A stretch of 64,000 nt of DNA from Streptomyces capitiformicae. GTDB lineage: Bacteria > Actinomycetota > Actinomycetes > Streptomycetales > Streptomycetaceae. The notes below the pieces were generated by a model. The model did not search any database and was not told where the DNA came from. It saw nothing but the letters and a program-made list of their open reading frames with translations. Within the stretch, counting starts at the first letter, position 1. Each line of letters opens with the position of its first letter. The stretch lies in NCBI RefSeq assembly GCF_002214185.1, contig NZ_CP022161.1:1797767-1861766 (forward strand), in the 5' to 3' direction. Position numbers and translations under genes: made by a program. This document shows positions 15,100 to 20,971 of the stretch, piece after piece.

Positions 15100-16143
15100 A
15101 TGGCCGACATCACCCGACGGCTCGGCTGGCGGCATCTGCGCGGTGCTCCCACCTCGCACATCCGTCACCACCGCTCCGGGCGGCTCGCGCACGACGGGCC
15201 GGGGCTCAGCTTCTGGTACCGGTCACTGTCCGCCGCGCTGTCCGAAATCCCGGTGGACGACCGGGAGTTGGCGATGACCTTCCATGCCCGTACGTCCGAC
15301 TTCCAGGACGTGGCGGTGCAGGCGACGGTGACGTACCGGGTCAGCGATCCCGCGACCGCCGCCGCCCGGCTGGACTTCTCCATCGATCCGGACACCGGGG
15401 TGTGGCGCGGTGCTCCCCTTGAGCAGTTGTCGACGCTGCTGACGGAGACGGCCCAGCAGCACGCGCTGGACGTGCTGGCCCGTACGTCGCTGTCGTCGGC
15501 CCTGGTCGACGGGGTCGCGGCGGTACGGGAGCGGGTGGCGAGCGGACTGGCCGCCGAGCCCCGGCTGCCGGCCACCGGGATCGAGATCGTGGCCGTACGG
15601 GTGGTGGCGCTGCGGCCCGAGCCCGAGGTGGAGCGGGCGCTGCGGACGCCCGCCCGGGAGCAGATCCAGCAGGAGGCGGACCGGGCGACGTACGAGCGGC
15701 GGGCCGTCGCCGTCGAGCGGGAGCGGGCCATCGCCGAGAACGAGCTGGCCAGTCAGATCGAACTCGCCCGGCGCGAGGAGCAGTTGGTCGAACAGCGGGG
15801 GACGAACGCGCGGCGTGAGGCCGAGGAGCGGGCGGCGGCGGACGCGGTGAAGGCCGGGGCCGAGGCGGCCCGGACGGTACGGCTCGCCGAGGCGGAGGCG
15901 ACGCGGCAGGTGCGGCTCGCGGAGGCCGAGGCCCAGGCCGCGCGGGCCGTCGGTGAGGCGCGGGCCGAGGCGCAGGCAGCGTGGCTGCGGGTGCACGGGG
16001 ACGTGGACGCGGCGACGTTGCACGCGTTGACCGGGACGCGTCTCGCGGAGAATCTGCCGCGGATCGAGAGTGTGACGGTGTCACCGGATGTGCTGACCGG
16101 GCTGCTGGCGAAGCTGGGCGGTACCTCGGGGGCGTCGGCGTGA
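15100..16143 (+). CDS. SPFH / band-7 domain protein
   Basis: A 347-residue SPFH (stomatin-prohibitin-flotillin-HflK/C) protein. The band-7 domain occupies roughly residues 45-190 (DFQDVAVQATVTYRVSDP, LSTLLTETAQQHALDVLARTSL, GIEIVAVRVVALRPEPEVERAL). Residues 190-300 form a long Ala/Glu/Arg-rich coiled coil (AENELASQIELARREEQLVE and following). No N-terminal membrane helix is visible, unlike most membrane SPFH proteins, so it may be a soluble oligomer. The GAGGGG ribosome site precedes ATG 15100. It overlaps the NAD-kinase-like gene by 4 bp and probably works with it. Confidence 0.85.
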   Translation: MADITRRLGWRHLRGAPTSHIRHHRSGRLAHDGPGLSFWYRSLSAALSEIPVDDRELAMTFHARTSDFQDVAVQATVTYRVSDPATAAARLDFSIDPDTGVWRGAPLEQLSTLLTETAQQHALDVLARTSLSSALVDGVAAVRERVASGLAAEPRLPATGIEIVAVRVVALRPEPEVERALRTPAREQIQQEADRATYERRAVAVERERAIAENELASQIELARREEQLVEQRGTNARREAEERAAADAVKAGAEAARTVRLAEAEATRQVRLAEAEAQAARAVGEARAEAQAAWLRVHGDVDAATLHALTGTRLAENLPRIESVTVSPDVLTGLLAKLGGTSGASA

Positions 16144-17039
16144 GTCTCGCGCCGCGGGTGGTGTTGGTTCATCGCACCACCGAGTACGAGGAGTTGGTGG
16201 CTCGGCACGGTACGCATGGGCAGGCCGCGTTCTTTCTGCGGTCGCGGGGGCGGGACATCGAGGATGTGGCCGAGCGGCATCGGCGAGAACGGGGGGCGTG
16301 GGCCGAGGTCGCTTCGTCGGTGCCGCTGACCTGGCGTCAGGCCCGGGTGGAGCGAGGGGACTTGGACCGGTTTCTGTTCGCGCCCGAGGACGTTGTGGTG
16401 GTGGTCGGGCAGGACGGACTGGTGGCCAATGTCGCCAAGTATCTGGACGGGCAGCCGGTGGTGGGGATCAATGCGGATCCTCGGCGTAATCCGGGGGTGT
16501 TGGTGCGGCATCGGCCCGGGGAGGCGGGGAAGTTGCTTGCCGCTTCCGTGCAACGCGGGGGTGCGGTTGATGAGTTGACCATGGTCGAGGCCGTTGCCGA
16601 CGACACTCAGCGGTTGGTGGCCCTCAATGAGATCTACCTCGGTGCGGCGGGGCATCAGACCGCCCGGTACCGCCTGGGGCTCGACGGCGACAGGGGTGTC
16701 GTCGAGTCCCAGGCCTCTTCCGGGGTGCTGGTCGGGACCGGGACGGGGGCGAGTGGGTGGATTCGGTCGGTGTGGCAGGAGCGGGGTGGGCGGCTGGAGT
16801 TGCCCTCGGCGACGGAGGCGCGGTTGTTGTGGTTCGTGCGGGAGGCCTGGCCGTCGCCTGCGACCGGGACGTCGATGGTGGCGGGGGTGCTCGGGGGGTC
16901 CGGGCGGTTGTCACTGACCGTGGAGTCGGATCGGCTGATCGCCTTTGGGGATGGAATGGAGGGGGATGCGGTGGAGTTGACGTGGGGACAGACGGTACGG
17001 GTGGGGGTGGCGGGGGTGCGGCTGCGGTTGGTGGGCTGA
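16140..17039 (+). CDS. NAD-kinase-like protein with altered GGDG motif
   Basis: A 299-residue protein of the NAD kinase / diacylglycerol-kinase-like fold. The core motif region reads VVVVVGQDGLVANVAKYL, followed by QPVVGINADPRRNPGVL, so the usual GGDGT is GQDGL: the aspartate is kept but the first glycine is changed. A later segment GTGTGASGWIRSV matches the substrate-binding 'G(S/T)TAY' region. It begins with GTG 16140 overlapping the SPFH stop. Either it is a diverged NAD kinase or it phosphorylates another nucleotide; the pairing with an SPFH protein recurs in actinobacteria as far as I recall. Confidence 0.72.
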   Translation: MSLAPRVVLVHRTTEYEELVARHGTHGQAAFFLRSRGRDIEDVAERHRRERGAWAEVASSVPLTWRQARVERGDLDRFLFAPEDVVVVVGQDGLVANVAKYLDGQPVVGINADPRRNPGVLVRHRPGEAGKLLAASVQRGGAVDELTMVEAVADDTQRLVALNEIYLGAAGHQTARYRLGLDGDRGVVESQASSGVLVGTGTGASGWIRSVWQERGGRLELPSATEARLLWFVREAWPSPATGTSMVAGVLGGSGRLSLTVESDRLIAFGDGMEGDAVELTWGQTVRVGVAGVRLRLVG

Positions 17040-17080
17040 CGCGGGGAGATCGCCCCTTGCCGCAGATAGAACACTGATCC

Positions 17081-17660
17081 ATGAGCGGGTTCTCCCCTCG
17101 TGCTGATCTTCGATCCGGTAGATCGTCTTGCGTGACGCGTGCGCAGCTGACCGATGTGGAGTGGGAGTTCACTGAGCCGTACCTGCCGATCGGCGAGTGC
17201 CAGGACGTGATCGTCGCTTTGGAGAAGGCTGCCGCCGAAGAGGAGGAGGTCAGGGCAGGGGGGGTCCCGAGGGACGAAGCAGGCAGGACGGTGGTGCCGA
17301 TCCCGAGCGGGACGAGCGGCGACGCGTCCGGCGCCGGCGCAGGGTCAGGCTGAAGGCCGCTCTGCTGGGGCGCTCACGGGGTGGGCAGACGTCAAAGGTC
17401 CATCTCGCCGCCGACCACAAGCGCGGGTCGTTGGCGTTCGCCTTGGTCTCGGGACAGGCGGCCGACAGCCCAAGTTCATCCCGGTGCTGGGGAAGATCCG
17501 GGTCCGCGGCCCAGTGAGGCGGCCTCGCACCAGGCCGGACGCGGTCGCCGGGGACAAGGTGTACTCGTCCCACGGCAGCCGCATTCCCTTCTGTCGGGAT
17601 TTCGGTGGGCCGCTGCCGCCCAGGGAGTGGGGATCCCGCGCCACCAGCGCGGTATCGGCC
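17081..17660 (+). pseudogene. Degenerate IS5-family transposase
   Basis: Pieces of one transposase are spread over three frames. The N-terminal piece reads TRAQLTDVEWEFTEPYLPIGE, then jumps (internal deletion) to a stretch resembling DVIVALEKAAAEEEEVRAGG. A second frame gives RLKAALLGRSRGGQTSKVHL and SGQAADSP, and a third gives LGKIRVRGPVRRPRTRPDAV and VAGDKVYSS. These are the order and wording of IS5-type (IS1647/IS112-like) transposases of Streptomyces. The catalytic DDE residues cannot be joined in one frame, so it is inactive. No terminal inverted repeats were found. Confidence 0.85.
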
Positions 17661-17667
17661 CGCGGGC

Positions 17668-18114
17668 TCAGGCGAGGGCGGCGACCAGCAGGGCGAAGGC
17701 GGCGATGATGACGGCGACGCGGACATAGTGGAAGCGGTCCCAGCGGTTCATCTGCTCCTTCCAGTCCTCGGGCCGGTTCTCGGGGGTCCACGTCTTGCCC
17801 CGGTTGTTGATCGGGACGAGCAGCAGAAGCGACATGATCACGCTGAGGATCAGCAGCACGCCGGCGGTGACGACGAGGCCGGTGCCGTGGTGGTGCCATC
17901 CGGCGACGGCCCAGATCGCGACGAGGACTAGCGAGGTGATGTACCAGACCGGCATCACGGCGCCGAGCATCCGGCCCCCGTGGGCGCGGCCGAGTTGGCC
18001 ACTGTCACCGGGGAGTGCGTCGAGGATCGGGTTGATGACGAAGGCGACGGAGAACTCCACCCCCACCATCACGCCGACGACCACGATGGTGAACACCTCG
18101 AGTGCGCTGAGCAT
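17668..18114 (-). CDS. DUF1772 (anthrone-oxygenase-like) membrane protein
   Basis: A 148-residue protein with four predicted membrane helices: ALEVFTIVVVGVMVGVEFSVAF, VMPVWYITSLVLVAIWAVAG, VTAGVLLILSVIMSLLLLVPI and RVAVIIAAFALLVAALA. The NNRGKTWTP..RPEDWKEQMNRWDRFHYVRV block is the DUF1772 signature. ATG 18114 (MLSALEV) has an AGAAGGGG ribosome site and is preferred over an upstream in-frame start. Members occur next to TetR regulators and are often induced by them; the biochemical role is unclear. It is divergent from the TetR gene at 18206. Confidence 0.85.
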   Translation of the reverse strand: MLSALEVFTIVVVGVMVGVEFSVAFVINPILDALPGDSGQLGRAHGGRMLGAVMPVWYITSLVLVAIWAVAGWHHHGTGLVVTAGVLLILSVIMSLLLLVPINNRGKTWTPENRPEDWKEQMNRWDRFHYVRVAVIIAAFALLVAALA

Positions 18115-18132
18115 GATGACCCCTTCTGGCAT

Positions 18133-18196
18133 CTAGTGCTGCTAGCCAATGAGGCAACGCTAGTACTGCCACCGCTTGATTGTCTAGCAGTGCTAG
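18133..18196. promoter_or_regulatory. Likely TetR operators between divergent genes
   Basis: A perfect 13-bp palindrome CTAGCA-G-TGCTAG lies at 18184-18196. A close variant CTAGTG-C-TGCTAG is at 18133-18145 and a third, weaker copy (CTAGTACTGCC) at 18160-18170. They are spaced about 25 bp apart, roughly two to three helical turns, across the whole gap between the DUF1772 and TetR start codons. This is the expected layout for autoregulation by the TetR protein. Confidence 0.7.
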
Positions 18197-18205
18197 GATC
18201 CAGTC

Positions 18206-18784
18206 ATGTCGGTACAGGAACGCAAGCAGCGCGAACGGGCGGAGCGCGAACGCCTCATCGTGGCGACAGCCCGCGAACTCGCCGAGCAGCAGGGCTGGGA
18301 CGCGGTCACCACCCGCCGGCTCGCCGAGCGCATCGAATACAGCCAGCCCGTCCTCTACAGCCACTTCCGCGGCAAACGCGAGATCATCGGCGCCGTCGCC
18401 CTTCAAGGCGCCAGCGAGATGGCCGCGGCGCTGCGGGCCGCGACCTCCGCCGCAGACGGCCCCCGCACCCGGGTCACCGCCCTCGCCCGCACCTACCTCG
18501 ACTTCGCCGCACGCAACCCGGCGGTCTACGACGCCCTGTTCCAGCTCGACGGCGGCCTGGCCTTCGCCAACGAGGACACCCCACAACCTCTGAAGGACGC
18601 CTTCGCCGCCCTGCTGGAAAGCCTCGGCGACGTCGCCGGGGACGGCGTCCACCCGGGACTGTTCACCGAGGTGTTCTGGGCGGCCCTGCACGGACTGGCC
18701 ACCCTGACCCGGGCGCGACGGCTCCCGCCGGAGGACACCGAGCGCAGGGTGGAGCTGCTGGTGGACCGGCTCGCCATGGTCTGA
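18206..18784 (+). CDS. TetR-family transcriptional regulator
   Basis: A 192-residue regulator. The N-terminal DNA-binding domain is clear (RERLIVATARELAEQQGWDA, VTTRRLAERIEYSQPVLYSHFRGKREIIGAVA), and the C-terminal ligand domain resembles the WHG-type TetR fold (YLDFAARNPAVYDALFQ, FWAALHGLATL). It is divergent from the DUF1772 gene and flanked by palindromic sites that it most likely binds. The ligand is not predictable. Confidence 0.9.
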   Translation: MSVQERKQRERAERERLIVATARELAEQQGWDAVTTRRLAERIEYSQPVLYSHFRGKREIIGAVALQGASEMAAALRAATSAADGPRTRVTALARTYLDFAARNPAVYDALFQLDGGLAFANEDTPQPLKDAFAALLESLGDVAGDGVHPGLFTEVFWAALHGLATLTRARRLPPEDTERRVELLVDRLAMV

Positions 18785-18967
18785 GACACCGCCCCGGCGG
18801 GCACGCAGCCGGGGTCCCCGGACCCCGCTGCCTGCCTCCGGCATTGCTTCCGGTCACTCGCGTCCACACGGCACAGCCGCAAACCGCCGGGCCCCGTACC
18901 CCGGACGGGCACCCGCCCCCGCCTTCCGCCGCGAGTCGGTGGGTGGTGAATCGCCCTGCGGGCCCCG

Positions 18968-20761
18968 CTACTCCGCTACGCGGCCTCCCTTGCGGCGTTT
19001 GCGGTGGGTGTAGGTCTCCAGGGCCTGCCAGAGGTCTTGGCGGTCCACCTCGGGCCAGGGCTGGTCGGTGAAGTGGAGTTCGGCGTAGTGGGCGTGCCAG
19101 GGGAGGAAGTTGGAGACTCGGAGTTCGCCGCTGGTGCGCCAGAGGAGGTCCACGTCGGGCAGGGCGTGGTGGGGAAGGTGGGCGGCGAAGAGTTGCTCGG
19201 AGACTCGGGCGGGGTCCACCTCGCCGGACAGGGCGGCGCGGGCCAGGGAGGCGCCTGCCCGGGCCAGTTCGGCGCGGCCGCCGTAGTTGACGCAGACGTT
19301 GAGGGTGAGGCCGGTGCGGTTGCGGGTGGCGTGTTCCTGGCTGCGGAGTACGTCGACGACGTCGTCCGGGAGGCCGTCGGGGGAGCCGATCCAGCGCAGG
19401 CGTACGTCGTGGTCGAGGAGTTCGCCGTCCAGGAGCTCGGCGCGCATGATGGCGAAGAGCTTGGAGACCTCGTCGGGTGAGCGCTTCCAGTTCTCGGTGG
19501 AGAAGGCGTAGACGGTCAGGTGGGCGAGGCCGATCTCCAGCGCGCCCTGGACGACGTCCCGCAGCGCGACCGCTCCGGCGCGGTGGCCCTCGTCGCGGGG
19601 CAGCCCGTTGCGGGTGGCCCAGCGGCCGTTGCCGTCCATGACGATCGCCACGTGCTCCGGCAGCTGGGCCGGTGCGATCTCCGGGGGGCGGGCGCCATCG
19701 CGGTGCGGGCGGGGTGGGAGGGGCGGTTCGCTGATCCGCGTTGCCATGGAGAACTCGGGGGCGGCGGTACGGTCCACGGCCGGCGTCCTGGCCGGCGCCG
19801 TTGCCGCCTCCCCGCCGGGCGGCAGCGTCAGCCGCCACACCACGGCCGCCCTCGCCCGGGCCGGGCCGAGTATGCGCAGCCGCGTATGACCGGGGACGCG
19901 GATCTGGCGGTGCAGCACGGCCGGGCCGGCCCGGAGGATCGCGTCGAGCTCCGCGCCGAACAGGTCGACGGTGGTGTCGAGCACGATCGCGGGACCCAGC
20001 GGCAGTGTCGCGCGCAGCGCCCGGCGGGACGACTCCAGCCAGGCGCGTGCCTCGCCGACGAGGTGCGCGATCAGCTGCTGGACGGCGGGGGTCCACCGGC
20101 GGGAGAGCAGGTCGGCCGGGGTGACGTGGAAGCGGTCGAGTACTTCGGTGGGGAGCCATACGTGGCCGCCGTCGAGGTCCTCGGGAAGGTCGCGGAGCAT
20201 GTCGGTGAGGAACAGACCTTCGACGAAGCGGGTGAAGCCCGGGAGGTCCCGGAGGCGTACGGGGACGGGCAGTCCGCAGCGGACCAGCATGCGCATGAGC
20301 TGCTCGGGCCAGCTGACGTTCTGGGCGTGGGCCCTCTCCCGCCACTCCTGCCAGGTCGCGACACCCTCACGGTCGTCGTCCCGCTGGACCGCGTCCAACG
20401 CGCCCAGCAGATCGGCAAGGTCCAGCCCCCAGTGCCACACCGAGTCGGTCAGCGCGAGGCGGATCGGGTCGTCGCTGGTCCCGCTCGCCAGGTCGGCCTC
20501 CAGCGCCGCCCGCCACTCCCGGAGCCTGCGGCCCCGCTCGCCCGGGGCCTCCTCGGAACGGTCGAGCAGATCGTCGGCGTGGCCGAAGGCGGCGTACAGG
20601 GCCCAGCACACGGGTTGGGCGGACGGCGGCATGAGCGCCATCAGGGCGTGCTCGGTGGGCCGGGTCGTACGGACCAGACGGCGGCACTCCTGGTAGGCGG
20701 CGTCGAGTGCCGCTCGCTCCCGGCCGGATCGCGTGGTGGTGCGACGCAAGGGGATCTCCAC
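18968..20761 (-). CDS. Squalene/phytoene synthase-like and cis-prenyltransferase fusion
   Basis: Two prenyl-chain enzymes are joined in one 597-residue frame. The N-terminal half is a squalene/phytoene synthase-like head-to-head domain with Asp-rich motif 1 GHADDLLDRSEEAPG and motif 2 TDMLRDLPEDLDGGHVWLP. The C-terminal 250 residues are an undecaprenyl-diphosphate-synthase-type cis-prenyltransferase: HVAIVMDGNGRWATRNG, VYAFSTENWKRSPDEV, LNVCVNYGGRAEL and DVDLLWRTSGELRVSNFL. All key residues of both halves look intact. I use GTG 20761 because upstream residues come from a low-complexity GATGAGACCGAT-type repeat and a hairpin; an open frame continues to ATG 20902 with no good ribosome site. It may make and then condense or cyclise a cis-polyprenyl chain. 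Confidence 0.8.
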   Translation of the reverse strand: MEIPLRRTTTRSGRERAALDAAYQECRRLVRTTRPTEHALMALMPPSAQPVCWALYAAFGHADDLLDRSEEAPGERGRRLREWRAALEADLASGTSDDPIRLALTDSVWHWGLDLADLLGALDAVQRDDDREGVATWQEWRERAHAQNVSWPEQLMRMLVRCGLPVPVRLRDLPGFTRFVEGLFLTDMLRDLPEDLDGGHVWLPTEVLDRFHVTPADLLSRRWTPAVQQLIAHLVGEARAWLESSRRALRATLPLGPAIVLDTTVDLFGAELDAILRAGPAVLHRQIRVPGHTRLRILGPARARAAVVWRLTLPPGGEAATAPARTPAVDRTAAPEFSMATRISEPPLPPRPHRDGARPPEIAPAQLPEHVAIVMDGNGRWATRNGLPRDEGHRAGAVALRDVVQGALEIGLAHLTVYAFSTENWKRSPDEVSKLFAIMRAELLDGELLDHDVRLRWIGSPDGLPDDVVDVLRSQEHATRNRTGLTLNVCVNYGGRAELARAGASLARAALSGEVDPARVSEQLFAAHLPHHALPDVDLLWRTSGELRVSNFLPWHAHYAELHFTDQPWPEVDRQDLWQALETYTHRKRRKGGRVAE

Positions 20762-20816
20762 ATAGCTCGAATGAGAACGATGAGACCGATGCGACCGATA
20801 TGACCGGTGAGATCGA

Positions 20817-20856
20817 CTCGGATGACGGCGATCGACTCTGATCGCCGTCATCCGAG
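20817..20856. terminator. 17-bp perfect hairpin downstream of pnkp
   Basis: CTCGGATGACGGCGATC at 20817-20833 is followed after a 6-nt loop by its exact reverse complement (20840-20856). The stem lies about 115 bp beyond the end of the Pnkp gene and just before the likely start of the prenyltransferase fusion, so it would end the RNA-repair transcript. It falls inside the optional N-terminal extension of the fusion gene, which is one reason to doubt that extension is translated. Confidence 0.65.
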
Positions 20857-20971
20857 CACCGCCGGAATCCTCCGGTACCACTCGAACACGGAGCACGGCC
20901 ATGCCTGCTCACGACCCTACAAGCAGCGGCCACGCCGCCTCACAGGCGGGGGTCCACCCGTCGCAGGCGCG

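Noticed and set aside
15003..15422. Small plus-strand frame starting in the SPFH promoter
   Set aside because: It overlaps the SPFH gene in another frame and starts within the promoter boxes.
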